Shown: positions 16,179-24,176 of the stretch, in pieces
Numbering within the stretch: position 1 is the first letter of the stretch
Layout: each line of letters begins with the position of its first letter
Origin: Clostridium formicaceticum
Lineage (GTDB): Bacteria > Bacillota > Clostridia > Peptostreptococcales > Natronincolaceae
DNA length: 64,000 bases
Reading direction: 5' to 3'
NCBI RefSeq assembly: GCF_001854185.1
Contig: NZ_CP017603.1
Coordinates: 620,001 to 684,000, forward strand
Notes under the pieces: model-generated
Database searches by the model: none
Told to the model about the DNA's origin: nothing
Seen by the model: the letters and a program-made list of their open reading frames with translations, nothing else
Made by a program: the position numbers and the translations under genes

Positions 16179-17789
16179 TTACTTAGCTTGAACTTTTAAA
16201 CTTTCAGGTAGTTCCTTTGAAAAGGGTAGTAGTTTTAACAAGCTTCCCTTGTCTTGAGGGTCTATATTTGAAAAGTTGTTCATTAAGTAAAGTAAATATT
16301 TTTCAACAACTAAATTATTGTTCTTAGCCGTTTCAGTGATGCTATAGATTAATGCACTAGACTCTGCACCTTTGGTTGAAGCTGAGAAAAGCCAGTTGCT
16401 ACGACCCACTACAAATGGTCTTATGGATCGCTCTGCAGAGTTATTATCTATTTCTAAAGATCCATCTTCTAGAAATACTTTTAAAAAACTAGGAAGTAGT
16501 GGTTTGGTATATGCTAAGGCTTTACCAAGGGCACTTTTGGGAACAGCATCTTTTATTTCTTTATCTACATAATCTATAAATTCTTCTATTATTGACTTGG
16601 ATGCGTCAAGTCGCTTTTTATAACGCCTCTCATAGAAATCTTCTTTTTCACCATGCTGTTCTTTTAGGTCTTTTTCGATTTCATAAAGCTGGGCACAATA
16701 ATTAAACCCTATCAATGCTCTTGAAGACTTTAGGGCTTCTTCGTCTAGATTCACTATTATTTCATGGAATTTTCTTCTTATGTGGGCTAGGCAATAAAGT
16801 CTTTTCACATTTTCAACTTTATTATATCCAGCATAGCCATCTGTTTGAATATATTTTGAAAATCCACTTAAAAAACCCTTAGGACAAGAACCAGATCTTG
16901 TCTTTTGGTAGTCGTAGATGATAATAGGTTGATCTTTATCTGGGCATTTATAGAGCCACATATACTTTTGTTTATTGGACTCCTTGCCCCTATCATCTAA
17001 AACTTTAACAACTGTTTCATCAGCCTGGATATAGTTTCTCTTAAGGAGCTCTTCCTTCATAAGCTGATAAATTGGATCTAGTTCATGGGCTGCACCAATA
17101 ACCCAGTTGGCAAGGGTTTGTCTAGAAAGATTTGCCCCCATCATCTTGAAGTAGGATTCTTGTCTATTTAAAGGCAGTGCATGCTGGTATTTTAAATTTA
17201 TGACATGACTAAGAAGCTCGTTAGATGTCATACTTTTGTGTAGTAGGGTCTTTGGAGCCTTTGTTGTAATTATATTTGCTTTATCATTATTTTCTTCACA
17301 TGATCTGCAGGCATAGCTGTAGGTTAGATGTTCTTCTACATACAGCTTTGCAGGTATATACTTTAACACTTCCTTTGACTTCTTACCTATAACCACTAAA
17401 TCACTGGAACAATCTCTGCAGGACTGTTGATCTTCATCAAGCTTATGCTCAATTACTATTTTTTCTAGGTTTGCTAAGTTATCTTTTTTTCCAGTATTGC
17501 TGGTTGGCTTCGTTCTCTTGTAAGTAATTTCCTCAATAGTAGGCTCAGCTGCTTTTAAGTTACTATCTTTTTCAGCTTCATCAAAAAAGGATACCTGTAT
17601 AGTATTAGCCTGTTCACTGGAAGAGCCAAATATTTTTCTGTTTTTATTAAGTACTTGATTTTTAAGATAAGCTAACTCATTTTTCAAGTTTTCTATTTCC
17701 TTATCCTTTGCTTCAAGCTCTTCTTCCATTTTTAAAATCAGTTCTTTCGTCTTTTCATCCAGTTGGTTTTGTACATTTATCTTCGTCAT
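16179..17789 (-). CDS. tnpC: IS66 transposase TnpC
   Basis: DDE transposase of about 536 residues. An N-terminal coiled coil (about 8-50), zinc-finger-like CRDCSSDLVV and CRSCEE, and a DDE core with IQADETVVKVL, YIQTDGYAGYN and the C-terminal IDNNSAERSIRPFVVGRSNWLFSASTKGAESSALIYS are present. Start chosen at MTKINVQNQLDEK after a GGGG ribosome binding site. Appears intact. Confidence 0.93.
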   Translation of the reverse strand: MTKINVQNQLDEKTKELILKMEEELEAKDKEIENLKNELAYLKNQVLNKNRKIFGSSSEQANTIQVSFFDEAEKDSNLKAAEPTIEEITYKRTKPTSNTGKKDNLANLEKIVIEHKLDEDQQSCRDCSSDLVVIGKKSKEVLKYIPAKLYVEEHLTYSYACRSCEENNDKANIITTKAPKTLLHKSMTSNELLSHVINLKYQHALPLNRQESYFKMMGANLSRQTLANWVIGAAHELDPIYQLMKEELLKRNYIQADETVVKVLDDRGKESNKQKYMWLYKCPDKDQPIIIYDYQKTRSGSCPKGFLSGFSKYIQTDGYAGYNKVENVKRLYCLAHIRRKFHEIIVNLDEEALKSSRALIGFNYCAQLYEIEKDLKEQHGEKEDFYERRYKKRLDASKSIIEEFIDYVDKEIKDAVPKSALGKALAYTKPLLPSFLKVFLEDGSLEIDNNSAERSIRPFVVGRSNWLFSASTKGAESSALIYSITETAKNNNLVVEKYLLYLMNNFSNIDPQDKGSLLKLLPFSKELPESLKVQAK

Positions 17790-17880
17790 TTTTATCCCCG
17801 TTTTCATTTTATTTACAAAATAATTATACCACAAAACCCTTGTAATTTGAATACTTACAAAGGTTTTGCGGTATCTCTTT

Positions 17881-18231
17881 TTAAAAGTAGTTTCTCTCTT
17901 TAACGGGCTTAAATTTTGATGCAGTTCTTACTTCATATCCCTTAAGTAGCCATCGTAATTCTTCTATGGAAACCTTTAGAGCTTCTTCTTTTGACATAGG
18001 CCATTTAAATTTATTTCTCTCTAGTCGATGATAGTATAGCCAAAACCCATCATCAAAATGGAGTATTTTTAGTTTATTCATCTGCCTATTACAAAAGACA
18101 AATAGTGCCTTTTCAAAAGGATCCAGATTAAACTGCGTTTGTACAATCATACTTAATCCATCTATATTTTTTCTAAGATCCGTTACCCCGCAAGCTAAAT
18201 ATACCTTATCCACTTTATCTATATTTAGCAT
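17881..18231 (-). CDS. tnpB: IS66 accessory protein TnpB (Orf2-like)
   Basis: 116 residues with the family signature VYLACGVTDLRKNIDGLSMIVQ and LFVFCNRQMNKLKILHFDDGFWLYYHRLE. Required with TnpA for transposition of IS66-type elements. Overlaps tnpA by 7 bp. Not related to the IS605 nuclease of the same name. Confidence 0.94.
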   Translation of the reverse strand: MLNIDKVDKVYLACGVTDLRKNIDGLSMIVQTQFNLDPFEKALFVFCNRQMNKLKILHFDDGFWLYYHRLERNKFKWPMSKEEALKVSIEELRWLLKGYEVRTASKFKPVKERNYF

Positions 18232-18563
18232 GATGCTATAATTTCCTTAAAAACATTAGATAGAGATACCTTGTCATTGCTTGGTATATATATCTTAGCT
18301 TTGCCTATTTCGATTTTTATAGTTGCCGTTGGGGAAGGATTAGATGGGGTATTTTCTTGATTTACAGCCTCATCAGCTTCCGTATCTTTAAAGCTAACAG
18401 CATGAAATACAGGAGTATTATTGTTTTCTAGCTTTTTTCTCCGATAATACAGCTGATGAATACCTATATTATTCTCTTCACAAAAGGCTTTGATGGTCCC
18501 TTCACGAGAAGAGAATTTATCTAAAATATCTTCCCAATCAATGTCTAGTGCTTCATTCGTCAT
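18225..18563 (-). CDS. tnpA: IS66 accessory protein TnpA (Orf1-like)
   Basis: 112-residue DNA-binding accessory protein with an HTH-like N-terminus (ILDKFSSREGTIKAFCEENNIGIHQLYYRRKKLE). First gene of IS66 copy 1; differs from copy 2 at several positions around residues 55-85. Confidence 0.92.
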   Translation of the reverse strand: MTNEALDIDWEDILDKFSSREGTIKAFCEENNIGIHQLYYRRKKLENNNTPVFHAVSFKDTEADEAVNQENTPSNPSPTATIKIEIGKAKIYIPSNDKVSLSNVFKEIIASC

Positions 18564-18647
18564 AACAGATACCTCCTATTGCTTATTATCTGTTATTCTA
18601 GCAAAACTTCTTGGTACAATACTAGGCAGAAATTCCTTGGCGCTTAC

Positions 18648-18677
18648 TTTAAAATCAATACTTTTATCTATTCTTTT
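18648..18677 (+). repeat. 30-bp direct repeat, right copy
   Basis: Identical to 16047-16076 and abuts the right IS66 terminus. Confidence 0.85.
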
Positions 18678-18737
18678 TCTATTCACAAATCTATTTATCC
18701 TTTTCACTTATTCCTTAATCCGTCCCCCTAACAAAGC

Positions 18738-18851
18738 AATTCCCGCAGCAAACGAGGATTTCTCCTGCGTCTACTACGGGAATTTGGAATCGACTTTATT
18801 CTCTTGGAGTCGAGTTTAATATTTTGGAGTCGAAATTATTATCAATATACA
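18738..18851 (+). repeat. Tn7-like right end, family A copy 1
   Basis: Begins with an imperfect hairpin (AATTCCCG / CGGGAATT, 18738-18785), then three TnsB-type sites GGAATCGACTTTATT, GGAGTCGAGTTTAA and GGAGTCGAAATTATT starting at 18786, 18806 and 18826, and terminates at ACA (18849-18851). The same hairpin-plus-sites order is found in canonical Tn7R. A related copy is at 43573-43669. Confidence 0.7.
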
Positions 18852-18901
18852 TGGTTAGGGTTATGTCTTTATTAACTCTTGGATTAAGGTTTATATTAAT
18901 A

Positions 18902-19417
18902 TTATGTTGGAAAAAAACTTCTATATATTCTGCTTTTATTTTCCTTTATCCAATAATAAAGAGATGTAAGAATGAGAAGAGCAATAATAAAAAATTGTCC
19001 AGTAAAAGAATATAATTTATATGTCATATATATTATCAACGACCATATGCTTAAATCTCCACCGTATCTACTACAAGACTTAATAAACATGTAATTTTCA
19101 AATAATGTATGTGCGACAACAACTACAAATATTGAAGAAATAAAAAGCAAAACAGTAAATATCTCCCAAATTCTCTCATTATCTTTTAAAAATTTTAGTA
19201 TTAGTTCATTATACTCTAATATCCAATCTATGTTTGATAAATCAAATGATTCATTGTCAATCTTTGATAGAAAACTATATAATGAATTCATTACAAAAAA
19301 ATACAAAGAAATAATCCATAAGAATTGCAATAAAGTAAATCTATTAAGCTTAGAAAAAATTCCCTTTACAGGCTCTGTAACTATATTAGCTATCCCCATC
19401 CCTATTGATACCTCCAT
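18902..19417 (-). CDS. Unknown membrane protein (cargo)
   Basis: 171 residues with four hydrophobic segments (about 29-49, 85-103, 120-135, 140-157) and no motif that I recognise. Last gene of the graspetide-associated cargo, separated from the next membrane protein by 72 bp. Very AT-rich. It may serve export, immunity or be unrelated; there is no sequence basis for choosing. Confidence 0.6.
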   Translation of the reverse strand: MEVSIGMGIANIVTEPVKGIFSKLNRFTLLQFLWIISLYFFVMNSLYSFLSKIDNESFDLSNIDWILEYNELILKFLKDNERIWEIFTVLLFISSIFVVVVAHTLFENYMFIKSCSRYGGDLSIWSLIIYMTYKLYSFTGQFFIIALLILTSLYYWIKENKSRIYRSFFPT

Positions 19418-19489
19418 TTAAAACTTTCCTACGAAAATAAGGCTTATTTTCATTCTACTTGGTGATTATGAATCATGAATGTTTCCTAA

Positions 19490-20368
19490 CTATTGATTAG
19501 CTCCAGTATCATTCTCTAATCTATCTAACTTTTCAAATAAATTTTGATAGTTAGTTTCAATTAGCTTCATTTCATCCATCAATTTATCAATTTGTTCTTG
19601 TAATTTCTTTTCATTATTTAACGTGTTAATATTATGATTAATCTCATTTAAAACTTTATGAGCATTATCTAATTGTCTCTCAATATCTGTCAATTCTATT
19701 TGATTGTCAATCCTTACTATTTCAATGGATTCAGTCGTTCCAAAGTACTCACCCACACCTAAAAGAAATCCAGTTGTGCCAATAATTACAGCCAATACTA
19801 ATGTATATCTTGCTGCCTTTAGAATATCCGCTGTATTATCCGCAATATTTTGATTATAAATAGCTGAATTAAGTAATGTCTTAGATATACTCTTTCTATC
19901 AAAATTTTCGGCTGGTACTTCTGAATTAAAGTCAAATATGTCTGGTAAAAAGAAGGTTTTTCTCCCTTTGACATTAACGCATCTAAAAGATATTAATATT
20001 GATAATATTAATAAACCCATTGAAAATATCAGCATTGTTTTCGTAACCCAATTTGAAGCGTTTATAAATATAAAAGAAATAAATGCAAATAAAGCTGAAA
20101 CGTATGATAATAATGTAATTGCTTTATCTTCTAATTTATCAATTCTTGAGTTAGCATTATCAAAGAATTCCTTGCAAACATTATATATTATGTCTGTATC
20201 TTCGGAAATAAAGTCAGGTAGTTGTTCAGCTGGTTCTTTAGGCTGTTCATGGAAAGATAACGAATGCTTAAAAAGAAAAGTAAAATCTTTAATTATTTTT
20301 TTTATTTTGCTATAACTAACTTTTTCTCTTTCAATAAAAGGACTTAAATATTTATCTTGCCAATTCAA
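19490..20368 (-). CDS. Unknown membrane protein with C-terminal coiled coil
   Basis: 292 residues. A soluble N-terminus (1-85) is followed by helices at about 88-107, 111-130 and 185-210, and a long heptad-rich coiled coil (about 225-288). The helix-pair after a charged SRIDKLEDKAITLLSYVSALFAF stretch is reminiscent of small membrane effectors near defence genes, but similarity is weak. Follows the ATP-grasp ligase by 14 bp, so it is probably cotranscribed with the graspetide genes. Confidence 0.65.
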   Translation of the reverse strand: MNWQDKYLSPFIEREKVSYSKIKKIIKDFTFLFKHSLSFHEQPKEPAEQLPDFISEDTDIIYNVCKEFFDNANSRIDKLEDKAITLLSYVSALFAFISFIFINASNWVTKTMLIFSMGLLILSILISFRCVNVKGRKTFFLPDIFDFNSEVPAENFDRKSISKTLLNSAIYNQNIADNTADILKAARYTLVLAVIIGTTGFLLGVGEYFGTTESIEIVRIDNQIELTDIERQLDNAHKVLNEINHNINTLNNEKKLQEQIDKLMDEMKLIETNYQNLFEKLDRLENDTGANQ

Positions 20369-20382
20369 AATGCTCCACTCCC

Positions 20383-21324
20383 CTAATTCAATAGTTCATA
20401 AATAATTGCATCGCTTATTGGAAGATTAAGTTCTCTTTCTAACCAAACCCACTCCCCTGCAGGGTTAGTTTCAAGAAAATAATATTCTCCTGAAGGTGTT
20501 AATACAAAATCAAACGCTGAATATACCAAATTTAATTCTTCGTGAAGCCTAAACATTAAATTTGTTAAGGGTTCAGGTAACTTGTGTAGCTTATATTCTT
20601 TAATAATATTAGGTTTTCTCCAGTCTGTTTTCTCGGAATCATTAGTTTCTATTTCCACCGCAAATATTTCTTTGCCTACAACAGTTGCCCTTATATCACG
20701 ATAATTTTTTATTTTATTTTGAACGAAAACTGGAGACTCGAAAATTATATCCTGCTTAAGCCAATTAATATCTTTTATTTCAGATGTATAAATTGAGTAT
20801 GATCCTTGAGGTGTAACTTGTAATCCATGACAAATCGGTTTAATGATGCATGTACCGTTGTTTTCTATAAAATTGAGTAACTGCTTAGAGCTATTTGACA
20901 CTATTGAATTGGGTGTCTTAAAACCTAATTCCTTTGCAAGAGACAATTGATAGATTTTTCTTTCTGCTTTGTAGGTTGCAAATATTGGGTTAACCCATTT
21001 ACAATTTAATGATAGATATAATCCTTCAAAAAAATCCTTTCTTTCTCCATTTATAAATTTCATATCATTTAAATCATGTGTATTAGGAAATATTGAAGGA
21101 GCTCTCCTAAAATAAGCTGATTGCAACTTCTCAAAAGAATATTCATAATCTTGATATTTTAAATTAACACTCTTACCAAAACCATAAGTCATTCCTATTT
21201 GTGTTATATCTTCTGAATTCAACCTTAAATAGGGTATTTTCCTATCCATAAATTTATAGATTAAATAATCAATCGCCAAGTCATCTTTATTGGTAACAAA
21301 CAATACTTTTGGATATACTGTCAT
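20383..21324 (-). CDS. Graspetide-type ATP-grasp peptide ligase
   Basis: 313-residue ATP-grasp enzyme of the MvdC/MvdD-like group, which links Thr/Ser/Lys side chains to Asp/Glu side chains on a precursor peptide. Visible are the nucleotide-binding CIIKPICHG, the RDIRATVVGKEIFAVEIE strand pair and the C-terminal metal/ATP motif FLETNPAGEWVWLE, typical of graspetide ligases. Its start overlaps the precursor stop by one base (position 21324). Assignment is strong because the precursor has a repeated Thr/Glu/Asp core. Confidence 0.9.
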   Translation of the reverse strand: MTVYPKVLFVTNKDDLAIDYLIYKFMDRKIPYLRLNSEDITQIGMTYGFGKSVNLKYQDYEYSFEKLQSAYFRRAPSIFPNTHDLNDMKFINGERKDFFEGLYLSLNCKWVNPIFATYKAERKIYQLSLAKELGFKTPNSIVSNSSKQLLNFIENNGTCIIKPICHGLQVTPQGSYSIYTSEIKDINWLKQDIIFESPVFVQNKIKNYRDIRATVVGKEIFAVEIETNDSEKTDWRKPNIIKEYKLHKLPEPLTNLMFRLHEELNLVYSAFDFVLTPSGEYYFLETNPAGEWVWLERELNLPISDAIIYELLN

Positions 21325-21806
21325 TACGATTGTTCACTCCTATCAATCGATTCTCTTGTAAAAGTAGTTAAAGTTTGAAATAATGTATTTTGGCTATCGG
21401 TGGCTCGTTCGGACCTATCAATTCCTTCTCGTGTACATGTTTCTAAAGTTTGTCCTAATATTTTAGAATAATTTTGTTTAGGTTCTTCAGAATATTGGCA
21501 AGATATTTCGGCTCTATCTATCCCCTCTCGTGATTCTGTAATCAGAGTTTTATCGACAAAAAACTGATTAGATTCATTGTAACTGGAAGCTTCTGACCTA
21601 TCTATTCCTTCTCGTGTTCTCGTTATCAAGGTTTCTTGGCACTCATTTGAATACTGCGTTGATGTAATGTATTTTTTAATTAGGGGTTGCCCTGATTCAT
21701 CCATCCATAATCCTGTAGAAAAATCATACTTAATATTTTCGAATTCCACACCTTCATTAGTATTGCACTTCGTTCTATATTGAAGTAATGGACTCCTTTG
21801 ATTCAT
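21324..21806 (-). CDS. Multi-core graspetide precursor peptide
   Basis: 160-residue precursor starting MNQRSPLLQYRTKC, with GGGAGGAG 9 bases upstream. A leader (1-58) is followed by four core repeats at residues 59-72, 87-100, 120-133 and 145-158 with consensus TLxTxTREGIDRSE. Each has three Thr/Ser donors (positions 1, 4, 6) and three acids (Glu8, Asp11, Glu14), suited to three side-chain ester links per repeat. The spacers between repeats are variable and of low conservation. The motif differs from the microviridin (TxKxPSD) and plesiocin (TTxxxxEE) cores. Confidence 0.88.
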   Translation of the reverse strand: MNQRSPLLQYRTKCNTNEGVEFENIKYDFSTGLWMDESGQPLIKKYITSTQYSNECQETLITRTREGIDRSEASSYNESNQFFVDKTLITESREGIDRAEISCQYSEEPKQNYSKILGQTLETCTREGIDRSERATDSQNTLFQTLTTFTRESIDRSEQS

Positions 21807-21913
21807 ATTCAACACTCCTCCCGAAAAAGTTATAAATATATATTTCGTCAACAGTATATATTTTCCTTTTTATTTCTTGTTTAAAATGCTATATTCTACA
21901 ATATTAAATCATG

Positions 21914-21944
21914 CAAAAAAAGACTGAATAACAAATTCAGCCTT
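21914..21944 (-). terminator. Terminator of the tnsA2BCD2 operon
   Basis: On the minus strand AAGGCTGAAT-TTGTT-ATTCAGTCTT is followed by seven T bases. It separates the transposition genes from the graspetide operon. Confidence 0.8.
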
Positions 21945-22006
21945 GTGGGCAATTATTTAAATAATAAAACTTTCCTTAATATTTATAATTCCTTTATTTG
22001 ATTCTT

Positions 22007-22249
22007 TTAATTACCTCTATTACTATATCCCATATAAATCACCCAGCAACCATATCCAAAGGAAATAATCCAATTTATCACAGGTGTAAAAAGTATTAGA
22101 AACACTACGATTATAAATATTGCTCTATGTCGAATATCAGATAACTCAATTTCAATATTGATTTTCTTTTCTTCATCTCCCCCGAATACTTTTGGAAAAT
22201 TATTTTCTGCTATTGTGGAAATTAAGATGATACTCAATTGAGTTGTCAT
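22007..22249 (-). CDS. Small membrane protein behind tnsD2
   Basis: Up to 80 residues with a strong hydrophobic segment (about 43-73). The reading frame overlaps the tnsD2 end by 50 bp; the ATG at 22249 lacks a clear ribosome binding site, whereas GGGGGAG occurs before residue 27, so the true protein may be shorter. It lies before the operon terminator. No function recognised. Confidence 0.45.
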   Translation of the reverse strand: MTTQLSIILISTIAENNFPKVFGGDEEKKINIEIELSDIRHRAIFIIVVFLILFTPVINWIISFGYGCWVIYMGYSNRGN

Positions 22250-24176
22250 TAATTATAACTGAATTCTCATACCCATTCCCCCTTATTGTTTGATTATTTA
22301 GCAGTTCAGTAATAGCATCTATTAAGTCCTCTTGATATTCCTGTCTTATTGCAGCTCTTCTAAAAATTCTCCATATCATCAATTCATGCCCTTCTTTTTC
22401 TATCTCTCTTATCGCCCACTTAATTTTTCTGATATGAAACTCTCTACTGGATTCTCTAACCGTTTCAATATATTCTTTTGTCCTTGGTAGCTTATCTAAG
22501 TGCTTCTCCATCAAAGCCTTTACTCCTAATTTCTTAGCAATGGAACCAATACATATTTTCTCTGGCTTATTATCAGTAGTGAGCATGTTTTCTACCAGCT
22601 CCTTAACCTTTATATTAATAGCATTGTCTCTGCTTACCCAATCAACTCTTACACTGGTATTAGCAGTGGATTGTTTTAAGGGAGAATTTTCATTAAGCCA
22701 ATTTTTATCATATTTATATAACCACATATAAAGGGATTTATTAATATTTCTTAACTCTGTTTTACCTTTATCAGGATATAAATGCCGTAGTTTCAACCAT
22801 TCTTCTCTATTCTTAATTCTATTTTCTTCAATTAAAGAATTTTCTTTACTCTCACTTGCTGTTTGAATTGTTTTATCACTTCTCCTTTCCCAACAGCTTT
22901 CTAATTGCATTTTGTCAACATACTTCTTCACAGTACCTGGGTCTACACCCAATTCATTTGCAGTCGCCCTTAGTGTTAATTTCGACTCTACCAAATCCTT
23001 CAATCTCTGCTCCCATATATGCCCAAATTCTTTGATTCTGGAGAACTGGTATTTATTATTATCATCCACATCTGGACCTCTGCGGGTATAGGTAAAACCA
23101 CAATTACACCTAAAAACTCCAATTGGAATTTTAAATTCCGAATCATAGTTTATTTTTAAGTCGTTTACTACAGGATTTTTATAGTGTTCAGCAGCCTTAT
23201 TTAAGCAAGGCCAAGGTCCAGTACCGAAGGGCTTATACTCTATTTTTTTATAGAATAAATCATCTAAACTAAGTCTAAGAAACCCTGCCAATAATAGGTG
23301 TCTCATCGGATGGCTTGTCTTATTTTTTCTTCTAATCATATCCAAAAGCCAGTTTATTTCACTTTTAGTATCCACAGGAGATTGAAGTAAATTTAATAAG
23401 TTACCCCCATAATAATCCATAAAGCTTTGTAAAAATTCTTTTCTATTGATGTTCCCATTAATATTTGCAAAGCCGTATTTCTTCAACTTGCTAATGTATT
23501 GTTCTCTAAACCATTCCAATGGCTTGTTGCCGTATTTTCTATTAAGTAGAGATTCTGCACCTTTAGCTAATACTATTAAATTAACCAACATATTTTTAGG
23601 GTACTGAACTCCTATATCATGACTTACACAGTTTATAATTGTAGGAATTACATACTCATGCTTATTACTTCCTCTAACCTCTACACTACTATCCAGTAAA
23701 GGAACTTCATGGGTTGGACAGACTAATACTCCTGGTATTTGGTGTACTCGATGCCAGTATAACTCTCCGTACCTTTCTAAATCCTCTTTGTTGCATTCAG
23801 GGCAAAATCTGAAGAATCGATTTAAAGTAATTGAGCTGGCCATTATTCCAATTCTCGTATAGATATCTCCTCCATTTTCTCCTTCCATAGACTGTATAAT
23901 TTCTTCAGCTCTGTTTAGTGGAAGAAATGAACCATAGAATGGATATAAAGTATGCTTGAAGATTAATTCTGATGTTGTATATTGATGATTAATAGGCATA
24001 TTTTCTATGAGCTTTTGAAAATGGGAGGGTATCTCCATTACTGCTGTTGTATGGTTTGAACTGAAAAGGTCCTCCATTGTAGACTTAATACTGATATTGC
24101 CACTTCTAATATGATACCTGGCAAAGGTACTATACATTATTTCATCTTCATAAGGTACTGGAAAAAAAGTTAACAT
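22200..24176 (-). CDS. tnsD: TnsD-type TniQ target-selection protein (full length)
   Basis: 658 residues starting MLTFFPVPYEDEIMYSTFARYH after GGAGGGG. The TniQ domain (1-300) holds a zinc-binding group FCPEC...CPTH (Cys125, Cys128, Cys153, His156). The long C-terminal part has HTH-like segments (ATANELGVDPGTVKKYV, IAKLGVKALMEKHL-like), as in TnsD, which binds the 3' end of glmS. Its start overlaps tnsC2 by 7 bp. With glmS at the array end, it is the likely attachment-site selector. Confidence 0.9.
   Translation of the reverse strand: MLTFFPVPYEDEIMYSTFARYHIRSGNISIKSTMEDLFSSNHTTAVMEIPSHFQKLIENMPINHQYTTSELIFKHTLYPFYGSFLPLNRAEEIIQSMEGENGGDIYTRIGIMASSITLNRFFRFCPECNKEDLERYGELYWHRVHQIPGVLVCPTHEVPLLDSSVEVRGSNKHEYVIPTIINCVSHDIGVQYPKNMLVNLIVLAKGAESLLNRKYGNKPLEWFREQYISKLKKYGFANINGNINRKEFLQSFMDYYGGNLLNLLQSPVDTKSEINWLLDMIRRKNKTSHPMRHLLLAGFLRLSLDDLFYKKIEYKPFGTGPWPCLNKAAEHYKNPVVNDLKINYDSEFKIPIGVFRCNCGFTYTRRGPDVDDNNKYQFSRIKEFGHIWEQRLKDLVESKLTLRATANELGVDPGTVKKYVDKMQLESCWERRSDKTIQTASESKENSLIEENRIKNREEWLKLRHLYPDKGKTELRNINKSLYMWLYKYDKNWLNENSPLKQSTANTSVRVDWVSRDNAINIKVKELVENMLTTDNKPEKICIGSIAKKLGVKALMEKHLDKLPRTKEYIETVRESSREFHIRKIKWAIREIEKEGHELMIWRIFRRAAIRQEYQEDLIDAITELLNNQTIRGNGYENSVIINDNSIEYHLNFHNSRK

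Larger units (their letters stand above)
16077..18647 (-). mobile_element. IS66-family insertion sequence, copy 1
   Basis: 2,571-bp element with perfect terminal inverted repeats GTAAGCGCCAAGGAATT / AATTCCTTGGCGCTTAC. It carries the three standard genes tnpA, tnpB and tnpC on the minus strand, nearly identical to copy 2 at 28903-31469. It sits within miniature element A. Confidence 0.95.
15828..18851. mobile_element. Miniature Tn7-like element A, split by IS66
   Basis: The left terminus TGT (15828) is followed by left-type TnsB sites at 15836-15852 and 15915-15931 (core TAAAGTC-N2-CTCC). The right end has sites starting at 18786, 18806 and 18826 and terminates in ATACA at 18851. Without the IS66 insertion and one 30-bp repeat, only about 420 bp remain and they hold no gene. 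The second left site lies in the loop of a CCCTATTT/AAATAGGG hairpin (15903-15938). Confidence 0.6.
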
